A stretch of DNA of 64,000 bases from Kitasatospora sp. NBC_01246. GTDB lineage: Bacteria > Actinomycetota > Actinomycetes > Streptomycetales > Streptomycetaceae. The stretch spans positions 4,526,001 through 4,590,000 of the forward strand of contig NZ_CP108484.1 in NCBI RefSeq assembly GCF_036226505.1, in the 5' to 3' direction. A program made the position numbers and the translations under genes. Numbering within the stretch: position 1 is the stretch's first letter; each line of letters begins with the position of its first letter. Positions 7,275 to 15,269 of the stretch are shown here, one piece after another. The notes below the pieces were generated by a model, which was given only the letters and a program-made list of their open reading frames with translations, ran no database searches and was not told the origin of the DNA.

Positions 7275-8239
7275 GCGTCGGGGCCTCTCTGCAACTGGTC
7301 GGCGATGGCCTGGGCGATCGCATCGGTGGTCTCGGGCGGCTGCCACGCCCACTGCCCGTTGGGGTTGCACTCCAGGAAGTACCATTCACCGGCCGCTGTC
7401 ACGGCGAAGTCGAACGCTCCGTACACCAGCCGGAGTTCACCGAGGTAGGACGTGACGGCGCGCGAGACCTCCTCGGGCACGGCAACCGGAGCGCACGCCA
7501 TGAGGTCCTGCCTCCGGCGCCAGTCGAGATCGGGGCTGTCGATCCGAACCGCGAAGGCCCGGTCGCCGACCGCGGTCAACCGCACGTCGAACGCCTTCGC
7601 CACCTTGGCCTGGAACAGGTGCGGGCAGACCTCCACCCCGGCGGTCAGCTCACCGGCACGCACGTCCCGAACCCACACCTGGCGCAGCCGACCGGCCACC
7701 TCGTACGCGATGTTCCACAACGGCTTGTAGACCGCCCCGGCGACCTGGCCCGCCACGAACTCCTGTGCGGCACCCAGCTCGTTGGTGATCAGTGTGTCGG
7801 GTACGCGGAACCCGTTCCGCTGCGCTGCCGCGAGTTGCGCCGGCTTGTACTCGGCAGCCCGGTTGGCCCACGGGTGATTGACGTAGTGCGCACCGGGGAG
7901 CGAGGCCAGCACACCCCCGGTACCCCACAACGACTGGGCGGCCGCGAACCGTCGCTCCCGCCCGTCCAGTTGCGCGGGCCCCTCGTACGGAGAGGCTCGG
8001 CGCATCCAGACCGACCGCACCCGGGTGAGGTCCAGCCTCCGGGTCGGCGTCCGTAAGGTTCCCCGCTGACCGGTCGTGCGGTACCGGGTGGTCAGCGAGG
8101 CGCCTTCGTGCAGATCGGTGCCGGGATCGAGCCGGACCACCGGGACGCCACGCCCGGCCAGCACTCGCAGCACCACATCCGCGGTCACATCACGGGAGTT
8201 GGTGAGGACCAGCACTGACGAGCGGTCGTCGCTCGTCAC
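7271..8239 (-). CDS. tgmB: ATP-grasp graspetide maturase
   Basis: A 322-residue ATP-grasp ligase that should form omega-ester bonds between Thr/Ser hydroxyls and Asp/Glu carboxylates of the precursor at 8236. It has the typical N-terminal DRSSVLVLTNSRDVTADVV, a middle GAHYVNHPWANRAAEYKPAQL, the nucleotide-site lysine region AGAVYKPLWN, and metal/ATP residues in KAFDVRLTAVGDRAFAVRI and FAVTAAGEWYFLECNPNGQW, the ECNPNGQW ending being diagnostic of the SAV_5884-type maturases. GTG 8239 overlaps the precursor stop by four bases (GTGA). Length is normal and no key motif is missing. Confidence 0.93.
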   Translation of the reverse strand: MTSDDRSSVLVLTNSRDVTADVVLRVLAGRGVPVVRLDPGTDLHEGASLTTRYRTTGQRGTLRTPTRRLDLTRVRSVWMRRASPYEGPAQLDGRERRFAAAQSLWGTGGVLASLPGAHYVNHPWANRAAEYKPAQLAAAQRNGFRVPDTLITNELGAAQEFVAGQVAGAVYKPLWNIAYEVAGRLRQVWVRDVRAGELTAGVEVCPHLFQAKVAKAFDVRLTAVGDRAFAVRIDSPDLDWRRRQDLMACAPVAVPEEVSRAVTSYLGELRLVYGAFDFAVTAAGEWYFLECNPNGQWAWQPPETTDAIAQAIADQLQRGPDA

Positions 8240-8508
8240 CCGGAGCTCTGGTCCTGGTCGAAGGACTCGGTGGAGTCGGCATCCGTCGCCCCGCCCGGCC
8301 CCGACCCGTCGCCGGGGCTCGTCATGGTGGGCGTCAGCCCGCTGGTACTGGTGCCGTGGCCCCCCGATTTGACGGTGCGACCGTGCTCGTCCACGAGCAC
8401 GGCGATCTGCGTCTCAGGATCGATCACAGGCGTGAACGCCGGAACCGCGGCTCCCCGGGGGAACGGCTCCATCCTGCTCACTCCCCACGGCGACGACATC
8501 TGCCTCAT
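8236..8508 (-). CDS. tgmA: ATP-grasp-modified RiPP precursor (graspetide)
   Basis: A 90-residue precursor. The leader carries the family hallmarks SPWGVSRMEPFPRG (6-19) and IDPETQIAVLVDEHGR (29-44). The putative core begins near GGHGT: a Thr/Ser-rich stretch (T53, T55, T59, T61, T63 with interspersed Ser) is followed by Asp67-Gly68 and then an acidic stretch (D76, D78, E81, D84, D86). This order, hydroxyl donors then acid acceptors around a turn, fits ring or stem-loop ester formation by the maturase at 7271. Asp67-Gly68 is the likeliest aspartimide site for the methyltransferase. GGAGAGGGAG precedes ATG 8508; ATG 8499 is a less likely start. Connectivity and activity are unknown. Confidence 0.88.
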   Translation of the reverse strand: MRQMSSPWGVSRMEPFPRGAAVPAFTPVIDPETQIAVLVDEHGRTVKSGGHGTSTSGLTPTMTSPGDGSGPGGATDADSTESFDQDQSSG

Positions 8509-8573
8509 CTGCCGGTCTCCCTCTCCATCTGCGGCACGTCAGCGGTGCGCAGCCCGCGCCTCGTACAGGAACG

Positions 8574-8602
8574 AAGTTAGAGAATGGCGGGATGGCTATC
8601 AA
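8574..8602 (-). promoter_or_regulatory. Promoter of the graspetide operon
   Basis: On the minus strand TTGATA (8597-8602) and TAACTT (8574-8579) are separated by exactly 17 bp, a good match to the vegetative sigma consensus. Transcription would begin near 8567, about 60 bases before the precursor start. An imperfectly placed GAATGG/CCATTC inverted repeat (8582-8587, 8605-8610) overlaps it and could be an operator. Confidence 0.6.
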
Positions 8603-8648
8603 TACCATTCCCGTTTCTGAATAAAAGGTCCTACGGGGAGAGGTCCGG

Positions 8649-9482
8649 TCACGACCGATACGCGGCAGCCCACTCTGAGAGCAACATGCGGGCGTTCTCT
8701 CCGAATGCCGCGGTTTCCTCGAACAGTGCGAATAGCTCTCGGTGCTGACCGATGTCCTTCGGGTCGCGAAAGACCATCCGGCCAGTGAAGGTCTCCACGG
8801 TGACGAGTCGATCGTCATAGATCGTGAACGTGTTCATCGGGCCCCGTGTCAGTGGTGTCCCGAATGGCAGTACTCCGATCCGGACGGATGGTAGGCACGT
8901 CAGCGAGGCAAGCCGGTCAATCTGAAGGGCCATGGCTGCAGGAGGCAGGAGTGCCCACCTGGCGGCCTGCTCGGTCAGGATGAAGGTGAACTCCTTGGAT
9001 GCGTCTTGAAGGACGCCCTGCCGTTCGATCTTCCGGTTGATGACTTCCGTTCTGTCTCCCGTCACGTTGGCCAGGCTGGCGCGCATGTACTCCGGAGTGG
9101 CAAGCAGGCCGGTGATCATCGAGGGAAGGAAGTAGCGCAGCTCGGTGGCGGCGGCCTCCAGCCTTGAGAGTTCAGCCTGCCGTCTTTCGATTCCCCGCCG
9201 CCAGGAAGAACGTTTGTTCTGCCACTCGGTGTGCGCGATTCGCGCCAGAGAACTGACCTCCTGGGTGAGATCTCCAGGCGCGCCGAGGGCTCGAAGGATC
9301 TGCTCCACATCGACAAGGCTCGGGGTGACTTTCCCCGTCTCGATCTTGCTGATCTTGCTCTGGCTGATGCCGCAACGCACTGCAAGCCGGTCTCCCGTGA
9401 GACCGGCTTGCAGGCGGAGGTTCCTGAGCATCTCGGCCAGATCCTGTTTCGATCGGCCGAGCTGGTCGGGATCGAGTGTCAC
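8649..9482 (-). CDS. XRE regulator with DUF5753, likely controls graspetide genes
   Basis: A 277-residue regulator with an N-terminal helix-turn-helix (LRLQAGLTGDRLAVRCGISQ, then SKISKIETGKVTPS) and a DUF5753 domain (FLPSMITGLLATPEYMRASL, LPFGTPLTRGPMNTFTIYDD, VFRDPKDIGQHRELF). It starts at GTG 9482, overlapping the DUF6879 stop by four bases, and is third in an operon from 10190. The graspetide promoter lies directly downstream of its stop, so the regulator is the natural candidate for control of the peptide genes; this is inference from position. Confidence 0.87.
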   Translation of the reverse strand: MTLDPDQLGRSKQDLAEMLRNLRLQAGLTGDRLAVRCGISQSKISKIETGKVTPSLVDVEQILRALGAPGDLTQEVSSLARIAHTEWQNKRSSWRRGIERRQAELSRLEAAATELRYFLPSMITGLLATPEYMRASLANVTGDRTEVINRKIERQGVLQDASKEFTFILTEQAARWALLPPAAMALQIDRLASLTCLPSVRIGVLPFGTPLTRGPMNTFTIYDDRLVTVETFTGRMVFRDPKDIGQHRELFALFEETAAFGENARMLLSEWAAAYRS

Positions 9483-9994
9483 ACGTGGTCTTTCACGTAT
9501 TCGAGGAACGGCACCGAGTTAGAGATCGCCAGCCGCTTCAACTCTCGGCACTCTTCGACTCGTCCATCGACCAGCTCGCGGTTGATCTGCGTTCCGTCCG
9601 AGCGGAAGTTCAGCTGGACGACCGAGGTCTCGTCGAACATCCACCAGTCCTGGTCCGGGATCCCGAAGTCCCGTTCGGTGGCGTCGAGGATGCGGATGTC
9701 CTCCCCGGCCGCGATGTTGCCGGGGATCCCCCAGGCGAACTGGTACCGCTGGTAGTCGGTCAACGGCTCCCGCACCACCCGGACCCGGCCGATCGTCCTG
9801 CCGCTGATAACGAAGCCCTGAACCCGTCGGTGCCAGGCCGCGTTGTGCTCGGCCGGCTTCGGTTCGCCGCGCAGGAACCGCGCGAGGTTCTCGGCCTCGC
9901 GCGGCATGGTGTACGCCGGCTGGGCCTCCAGCCGGAACGCATCCTGGCGGTACCCGTCGAAGTGGTGGCGCCACTGGTCACCATCCAAGAGCAC
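9479..9994 (-). CDS. DUF6879 family protein
   Basis: A 171-residue soluble protein starting at GTG 9994, with GAGGAGG six bases upstream. It has the pattern I associate with DUF6879: AFRLEAQPAYTMPREAENL, FLRGEPKP, a GRVRVVREPLTDYQRYQ segment, AGEDIRILD and DQDWWMFDETSVVQLNF. These proteins regularly sit beside XRE/DUF5753 regulators in Streptomyces and may be their partners, in the place DUF397 takes elsewhere. The start overlaps the upstream small gene by 17 bases. Biochemical role unknown. Confidence 0.78.
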   Translation of the reverse strand: MLLDGDQWRHHFDGYRQDAFRLEAQPAYTMPREAENLARFLRGEPKPAEHNAAWHRRVQGFVISGRTIGRVRVVREPLTDYQRYQFAWGIPGNIAAGEDIRILDATERDFGIPDQDWWMFDETSVVQLNFRSDGTQINRELVDGRVEECRELKRLAISNSVPFLEYVKDHV

Positions 9995-10190
9995 GGACAG
10001 CCTCCTCAAGGACGCTCCGGGGAATCTCCACCGCAGACTCCCCAACCGGAACGCGGAGGGCTTCGAAGTGATCGCCTTGGACCACGAAGGTGCCACGATC
10101 GGTGGCGTAGACATTCGGGCAGTCATCGTCATCGCAGTCGGGCCCGTTGAACGTGCCCGTAAGTCGCGTCAGGTTCGGGGTCTGGGTCAT
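9978..10190 (-). CDS. Small hypothetical protein heading the DUF6879/XRE operon
   Basis: A 70-residue protein with an acidic Cys-containing cluster (GPDCDDDDCPNVYAT), a beta segment (RGTFVVQGDHF) and a C-terminal helix (PRSVLEEAVRALGW). Two cysteines bracketing four Asp residues recall a small metal-binding or protein-binding knuckle, though only two ligands are evident. Genes of this size and pattern precede DUF6879 genes in other Streptomyces. It is the first gene after the promoter at 10234-10262. Confidence 0.65.
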   Translation of the reverse strand: MTQTPNLTRLTGTFNGPDCDDDDCPNVYATDRGTFVVQGDHFEALRVPVGESAVEIPRSVLEEAVRALGW

Positions 10191-10233
10191 GCTGTCGCCC
10201 CCTCAGATGGGCCCACGCGAGCCCTTGGATACG

Positions 10234-10262
10234 AAGTTAGGGAGAGCGGGACCAACTGTCCA
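10234..10262 (-). promoter_or_regulatory. Promoter of the DUF6879/XRE operon
   Basis: On the minus strand TGGACA (10257-10262) and TAACTT (10234-10239) are 17 bp apart. The -10 and its flank (ACGAAGTTAG on the plus strand, 10231-10240) are identical to those of the graspetide promoter at 8571-8580. The start site would be near 10227, about 37 bases before the ATG. Confidence 0.6.
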
Positions 10263-10663
10263 CGCTTACCCGGCCGGTATTCCCGTCTTGGACTAAGAAT
10301 CAAGGTCTGCAGCCTGGCAGTCACTGCCGAGCATTCAGCTACGGGATGTGGGCACCTCGGATGCGGCAGGGCGATCCCGGCCGTGGAGCAGGAAGTCGGC
10401 CAGGCCGACTTCCCACTCCGCCCTGGTGGCTCCTGGGCAGCGGCGGTGCGGCGGCGGGCAGGGCTGTCCCGGCCCGCCGGGGCTGCCGGATGGCTGGGGA
10501 TGGCTGGGAACCTCCTGGGAGTTCGGCCAACGGTTGGGCGGGGGGTGGGCAAGGTGAGGGCTGGGGGCGGGCGGAGCGTGGCGGAATGCCCGGATTCGGC
10601 CGGTCAGGGTTCTCCCAGGCCGCGCCCAGGGTGCCGCAAGAGCGTCCGGCGAAGCTGTGCGCC
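10263..10663. other. Intergenic, no gene seen
   Basis: About 400 bp between the minus-strand promoter at 10234-10262 and the exporter genes. An open frame from 10346 is continuous with the next gene, but its translation is Arg/Gly/Pro-rich and does not look coding. The exporter promoter should be here; I could not locate it. Confidence 0.45.
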
Positions 10664-12091
10664 ATGAAGGTGCTTCCGCGACGGCGTGGTGCCGTCCTCC
10701 TGAACTCCGCACTGGGCGTGGCCCTGGTGGGCGCCGTGGCCCTGGCGTACACCACGTTGGACAGCGGGACGGAGAAGGCGGCCGGCAAGGCCCAGGTCCG
10801 AACCGCGACCGTGGCGAAGGGCACGGTCCTGGCCACCGTGTCCGGAACCGGCACGCTCGCCTCGCCGACCGACGCCGCCCAGGACTTCACCACCGGCGGG
10901 AAGCTGACCGCCGTCAAGGTCGCGGTGGGCGACACCGTGACCAAGGGACAGGTGCTGGCCACCGTCGACACCACGGCGGCCCAGCAGCAGGTGGACGCCG
11001 CCCAGTCGGCGCTGACCACGGCCAACGCCAACCTGACCAAGGCGCAGGCCGGCGTCACCACCACGACCACCCAGCAGATCCCGGGCAGCTCGAACAAGTC
11101 CTCCAGCGGCTCCGGCGGCTCGTCCAACGACTCCACCGGTGGCGGCACCGGTGGCGGGGAACGGGGAGCGGGCGCGAGCAGCGCGCCCGCTCCCCAGACC
11201 ACCCCCGTCCCGCAGACCACCACGATCACCACCACCAAGGTGGACGAGGCGGCCGTGGCCCAGGCCCAGCAGCAGGTCGCCACCGCGCAGACCAACCTGG
11301 CGAACGCCCAGGCCGCGCTGGCCGGTACGACGCTCACCGCCTCGGTGGACGGCACGGTCGCGTCCGTCTCCAACAAGGTCGGCGACACGGTGGGCGGCGG
11401 CACCGGGAGCAGTGGCACCGGGAGCACCGCCAAGTCCACCGGGACCACCACCGGCTCCGGCGCCCCGAGCGGCTTCATCGTGCTGACCAACCCGACCGGG
11501 ATGCAGGTCACCGCCAACTTCTCCGAGCTGGACTCGCTGAAGCTCAAGAAGGGCGAGTCGGCCACCGTCGCGCTGAACGCGCAGTCCGACACCAAGCTCA
11601 ACGCCACCGTGCTGTCCGTCAGTTCGCTGCCGGTGAGCAGTGGCGGCAGCGGCGGCGCGGCCGCCGTCCAGTACGCGGCGACGCTGCAGATCACCGGTGA
11701 CACCAGCAAGCTGCGCACCGGCCTCAGCGCGACCGTCTCGGTGGTCACCGGCGAGGCCGACAACGCGCTCTCGCTGCCCACCGCCGCCCTGGCGGGCACC
11801 GGCACCAGCCGGACGGCGACCCTGGTGCAGCCGGACGGCTCCAGCGAGCGGGTCACCGTCGAGGTCGGCGTCGAGGGCGACACCACCGTGCAGGTGGTCT
11901 CCGGGCTGAAGGAGGGCGACAAGGTCGAACTCGCCACCACCAGCGGGACCAACGGCTTCCCGAACGGATCCTTCCCGGGCCTGACCGGTGGCCAGGGCAG
12001 CCGCGGCGGCACGGGAGCCGGCGGCGCGGCCGGCGTGGCAGGCGTCGGCGCGGCCGCCGGCGGCGGCACCGGCCGGGGCGGGAACCGCTGA
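10664..12091 (+). CDS. MacA-like periplasmic/membrane-fusion adaptor
   Basis: A 475-residue membrane-anchored adaptor of an ABC exporter. One N-terminal membrane helix (LLNSALGVALVGAVALAY) is followed by an HlyD/RND-type lipoyl half (GKLTAVKVAVGDTVTKGQVL), a coiled-coil arm (AQQQVDAAQSALTTANANL and AQQQVATAQTNLANAQAAL) interrupted by a Ser/Gly-rich linker, the second lipoyl half (TLTASVDGTVASV) and a C-terminal beta domain (VEVGVEGDTTVQVVSGLKEG). The TGA overlaps the next ATG. The start is uncertain: ATG 10664 puts the helix at the N-terminus but has a poor ribosome site; ATG 10586 is an alternative. Confidence 0.82.
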   Translation: MKVLPRRRGAVLLNSALGVALVGAVALAYTTLDSGTEKAAGKAQVRTATVAKGTVLATVSGTGTLASPTDAAQDFTTGGKLTAVKVAVGDTVTKGQVLATVDTTAAQQQVDAAQSALTTANANLTKAQAGVTTTTTQQIPGSSNKSSSGSGGSSNDSTGGGTGGGERGAGASSAPAPQTTPVPQTTTITTTKVDEAAVAQAQQQVATAQTNLANAQAALAGTTLTASVDGTVASVSNKVGDTVGGGTGSSGTGSTAKSTGTTTGSGAPSGFIVLTNPTGMQVTANFSELDSLKLKKGESATVALNAQSDTKLNATVLSVSSLPVSSGGSGGAAAVQYAATLQITGDTSKLRTGLSATVSVVTGEADNALSLPTAALAGTGTSRTATLVQPDGSSERVTVEVGVEGDTTVQVVSGLKEGDKVELATTSGTNGFPNGSFPGLTGGQGSRGGTGAGGAAGVAGVGAAAGGGTGRGGNR

Positions 12092-12912
12092 TGGGGCGCA
12101 GGACCGCCCCCGCGCCCCAGAGCACGGCGGCGGCGCCCCCGGTCATCCAGATCCGCCGGCTCACCAAGTCCTACGGCCACGGCGACGCCACCGTGCACGC
12201 GCTGCGCGGCCCGTCCGACCCGGCCACCGGCGAGCCGCTGGGCGTCGACCTGGACATCGAGCAGGGCGACTTCGTCGCGGTGATGGGCAGTTCGGGCTCC
12301 GGCAAGTCCACCCTGATGAACATCCTCGGCTGCCTGGACGTACCGACCGCCGGGCGCTACCTGCTGGACGGCATCGACGTCGGACACCTGGACGAGCAGC
12401 AGCTCTCGCTGGTCCGCAACCGCAAGATCGGTTTCATCTTCCAGTCCTTCAACCTCGTCCCCCGCACCACCGCGCTCGCCCAGGTCGAGCTGCCGCTCGC
12501 CTACGCGGGCGTGCGCAGCGCCGAGCGCCGGCGCCGGGCGCTGGCCGCGCTCTCCCTGGTCGGCCTCGCCGAGCGCTCCGGGCACCGGCCCAATGAGCTC
12601 TCCGGCGGCCAGCAGCAGCGCGTCGCGGTGGCCCGGGCGCTGGTCACCGCGCCCGCGATGCTGCTCGCCGACGAGCCCACCGGCAACCTGGACAGCCGCT
12701 CCACCGACGAGGTGCTGGCCCTGATCGACGGCCTCAACGCGACCGGCCGCACGGTGGTGCTGATCACCCACGAGGACGAGGTCGCCCTGCACGCGAAGCG
12801 GGTGATCCGGCTGGTCGACGGCGCGGTCGTCAGCGACGTCCGGCAGGCCCCGGTGGAGGGCCCGCCGCCCGCCCTGCTCGCGGCCGCCGACCTCCAGGGG
12901 GTGCTCGCATGA
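12091..12912 (+). CDS. MacB-type ABC transporter ATPase
   Basis: A 273-residue ATP-binding subunit of the LolD/MacB group. Walker A GSSGSGKST is at about 66-74, the Q-loop in IGFIFQSFNLVPRTTALAQV, the signature LSGGQQQRVAVARAL, Walker B MLLADEPTGNLDS and the switch His in VLITHEDEVA. About 17 extra N-terminal residues and a short insertion after the first strand (GPSDPATGEPLGVD) are slightly unusual. Coupled to the adaptor gene upstream (TGATG) and overlapping the permease gene by four bases, it should power the tripartite-like exporter encoded here. Confidence 0.92.
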   Translation: MGRRTAPAPQSTAAAPPVIQIRRLTKSYGHGDATVHALRGPSDPATGEPLGVDLDIEQGDFVAVMGSSGSGKSTLMNILGCLDVPTAGRYLLDGIDVGHLDEQQLSLVRNRKIGFIFQSFNLVPRTTALAQVELPLAYAGVRSAERRRRALAALSLVGLAERSGHRPNELSGGQQQRVAVARALVTAPAMLLADEPTGNLDSRSTDEVLALIDGLNATGRTVVLITHEDEVALHAKRVIRLVDGAVVSDVRQAPVEGPPPALLAAADLQGVLA

Positions 12913-14120
12913 TCCTCTGGCAGATGCTCCGGTTCGCCGTCGGCGGCCTGGCCGCCAACAAGGTTCGCTCCGCCCTGACCATGCTGGGCGTGCTGATCGG
13001 CGTGGCCTCGGTGATCCTGCTGCTCGCGGTCGGCAACGGCTCCTCGGTGGCGGTCAAGGAGTCGATCACCTCGCTCGGCACCAACTCGCTCACGGTCACC
13101 GCCGGGTCCTCCTTCGGCGGCTCGCGCACCGCCTCCACCGCCAAGAAGCTCACGGTCGCCGACGCCAGGGCACTGGCGAGCGACCCGGAGGCGACCTCGA
13201 TCAAGTCCGTCGCGCCGGTGGTCACCGCCAGCGGCACCGCGCTGTACGGGGACATCTCCTACAGCCCCGGCTCGATCGTCGGCACCTACCCCGCGTACTT
13301 CGAGACCGCCAACCTGAAGATCGGCCGGGGCGAGTACTTCACGGCCGACGACGTGCTCGGCTCCCGCAAGGTCGCGGTGCTCGGCGCCACCACCGCCAAG
13401 CAGCTGTTCGCCACCACCGACCCGGTCGGCAGGGCGATCACCGTCGGCGGCACCCCGCTCACCGTGGTCGGCGTGCTCCAGGCCAAGGGCGGCACCGGCT
13501 TCACCGATCCGGACGACGTGGTGATCGCGCCGCTGCCGACCGTGCAGAACGCCTTCACCGGCTTCGGCCCGGTCAGCCAGATCCTGGTGCAGGCCACCTC
13601 CGCCGAGACCACCACGGCCGCCCAGGCCGAGGTCACCCGGGTGCTGCTCGGCACCCACGCGATCGCCGACCCGAGCAAGGCGGACTTCCGGATCGGCAAC
13701 CAGGCCTCGCTGCTCACGGCCCGGGAGTCGACCACCAAGACCTTCACCGTGCTGCTCGGCGCGGTGGCCGCGATCTCGCTGCTGGTCGGCGGGATCGGCA
13801 TCACCAACATCATGCTGGTCACCGTCACCGAGCGGACCAGGGAGATCGGCATCCGCAAGGCGCTCGGCGCCCCGCGCGTGGCGATCCTCGGGCAGTTCCT
13901 CGTCGAGTCCACCCTGCTGTCGGTGATCGGGGCCGGACTCGGGGTGCTGGCCGGTCTCGCCGGATCGCACTTCTCCGTCGTCGGCATCAAGCCGGTGGTG
14001 ATCCCCGAGTCGGTGCTCGGCGCGTTCGGCATCGCCGTCGCCATCGGCCTGTTCTTCGGCAGCTACCCCGCCAACCGGGCCGCCTCGCTGCGCCCGATCG
14101 ACGCCCTCCGCCACGAGTGA
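12909..14120 (+). CDS. MacB/FtsX-type ABC permease
   Basis: A 403-residue permease with the MacB layout: one N-terminal membrane helix (ALTMLGVLIGVASVILLLAV), a large extracytoplasmic MacB_PCD domain with a conserved LGTNSLTV start, then three C-terminal helices in the FtsX domain (GAVAAISLLVGGIGITNIML, the TERTREIGIRKALGA loop, and two further segments ending YPANRAASLRPIDAL). It overlaps the ATPase gene by four bases. Related exporters remove peptides, lipids or drugs; the substrate here is unknown. Confidence 0.9.
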   Translation: MILWQMLRFAVGGLAANKVRSALTMLGVLIGVASVILLLAVGNGSSVAVKESITSLGTNSLTVTAGSSFGGSRTASTAKKLTVADARALASDPEATSIKSVAPVVTASGTALYGDISYSPGSIVGTYPAYFETANLKIGRGEYFTADDVLGSRKVAVLGATTAKQLFATTDPVGRAITVGGTPLTVVGVLQAKGGTGFTDPDDVVIAPLPTVQNAFTGFGPVSQILVQATSAETTTAAQAEVTRVLLGTHAIADPSKADFRIGNQASLLTARESTTKTFTVLLGAVAAISLLVGGIGITNIMLVTVTERTREIGIRKALGAPRVAILGQFLVESTLLSVIGAGLGVLAGLAGSHFSVVGIKPVVIPESVLGAFGIAVAIGLFFGSYPANRAASLRPIDALRHE

Positions 14121-14809
14121 CCAAGGACCCGCAGACCATGAGCAACGAGATCGAGCCGCGCACCCACGCCGAGCAGGTGGTCCTGCTCTCCACCGCGCCG
14201 GACGCCCGGGACGTCACCGCCGAGCTGGCCGCGCCACCGCGCCGCCGGCTGCCGTGGCCGACCCTCGTCCTGGCCGGCGCCGTGCTCGCCACGGCGGCCT
14301 TCGCGGGCGGCGTCTGGTACCAGCAGGGCCACGGCTCCACCGGCTCCGGCAAGTCGGCCGCGGCGGGGCAGCAGCCCCGGGCGGCGGCCTCCGGCTTCGG
14401 GGGCGGGCAGAACGGCACCCGCCGGGGCGGCCAGGGCACCGGTCAGGGCGCCGGCGCCGGTCAGGGCGCGGGTCAGGGGGGTGGCCAGGGCGCGCAGGGC
14501 GGCTTCACCCGGGGCACCGTCAAGGCCGTCGACGGCACCACCGTCTACCTGACCGACGCCAACGGCAACACCGTCAAGGTGACCACCGGCGACGCCACCA
14601 AGGTCCAGCTCAACAAGGAGGGCAAGGTCACCGACCTGCAGCCCGGTCAGAGCGTCACCGTGGTCGGCACCCCGGCCGCCGACGGCGGGTACGCCGCCAC
14701 CCAGCTCGTCGAGGGCGCCGCCGGCTTCGGCGCGGGCGGCGCGGGCGGCTTCGGCGGCGGCGCCGGTGGCCGGGGGACCCAGAACCAGACCCGGACGCCT
14801 CCCTCCTAG
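14117..14809 (+). CDS. DUF5666-like membrane-anchored protein
   Basis: A 230-residue protein last in the exporter operon. It has a cytoplasmic N-terminus, one membrane helix (LPWPTLVLAGAVLATAAFAG), a long Gly/Gln-rich tract with GQGAG repeats, then a small beta domain (GTVKAVDGTTVYLTDANGN ... QPGQSVTVVGTP) resembling DUF5666, and a Gly-rich tail. GTG 14117 overlaps the permease stop (GTGA); ATG 14138, preceded by AAGGA, is an equally reasonable start. Proteins of this type often follow MacAB-like genes in Streptomyces; the role is unknown. Confidence 0.7.
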   Translation: MTKDPQTMSNEIEPRTHAEQVVLLSTAPDARDVTAELAAPPRRRLPWPTLVLAGAVLATAAFAGGVWYQQGHGSTGSGKSAAAGQQPRAAASGFGGGQNGTRRGGQGTGQGAGAGQGAGQGGGQGAQGGFTRGTVKAVDGTTVYLTDANGNTVKVTTGDATKVQLNKEGKVTDLQPGQSVTVVGTPAADGGYAATQLVEGAAGFGAGGAGGFGGGAGGRGTQNQTRTPPS

Positions 14810-15269
14810 CCCGTCCACGGGTGGGAGGGGGCCCGGCGGCTGACCCCGCAGCCCCCAGGCCCGCGCGGCCCGGCCGAACCTCCTCCGGCGGCCGGGCCGC
14901 GCGCTGTGCTGTCCGTGACCGGGTGGCGTGCCGGGCCAGGGGCCGCGCGGTGTCCGTGCCCGCGCGGTGTGTCCGTACCCTGGGTCACGCGCGGTCTTCA
15001 CCGGCGGGGAACGGCCCGGCCTCCGGCCGGGAACCGACCGCCCCGGTCCGGAACCGCCCGGCCCCCGGCCGGGGAGGCTTCGCGCCGCGGCCGCGCGGCG
15101 CCTCCGCCCTGTCCACCGGCTCGTACGCACACCATCCAGCCCCACCGCGCGGGCTCGTTCGCCCGAATCCGCCCGCTAAGGTGTTAATCCAACATTCATC
15201 GACGGCGCATAGCCTCCCCGGGCTAGCCTCAAGCTGAACGCCATCGTCCGACCGGGAGGCGGAACCCCC
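14810..15269. other. Intergenic with terminator, no gene seen
   Basis: About 460 bp separate the exporter operon from the two-component system. The clear element is the hairpin at 14863-14902. A second GC-rich palindrome lies near 15080-15100. Two TAGCCT hexamers near 15210 and 15224 could be -10 elements for the response regulator, without a convincing -35. Confidence 0.4.
14863..14902 (+). terminator. Terminator of the MacAB-like operon
   Basis: A perfect 14-bp stem (14863-14876 with 14889-14902) and a 12-base loop lie about 55 bases after the last stop. Confidence 0.65.

Noticed and set aside
5027..10190. Integrated mobile element around the peptide cluster
   Set aside because: No integrase, transposase, terminal repeats or attachment-site duplication was seen; the idea of transfer rests on composition only.
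10346..10663. N-terminal extension of the MacA-like protein
   Set aside because: The extra ~106 residues are Gly/Arg/Pro-rich and place the signal helix internally; ATG 10664 gives a normal adaptor.
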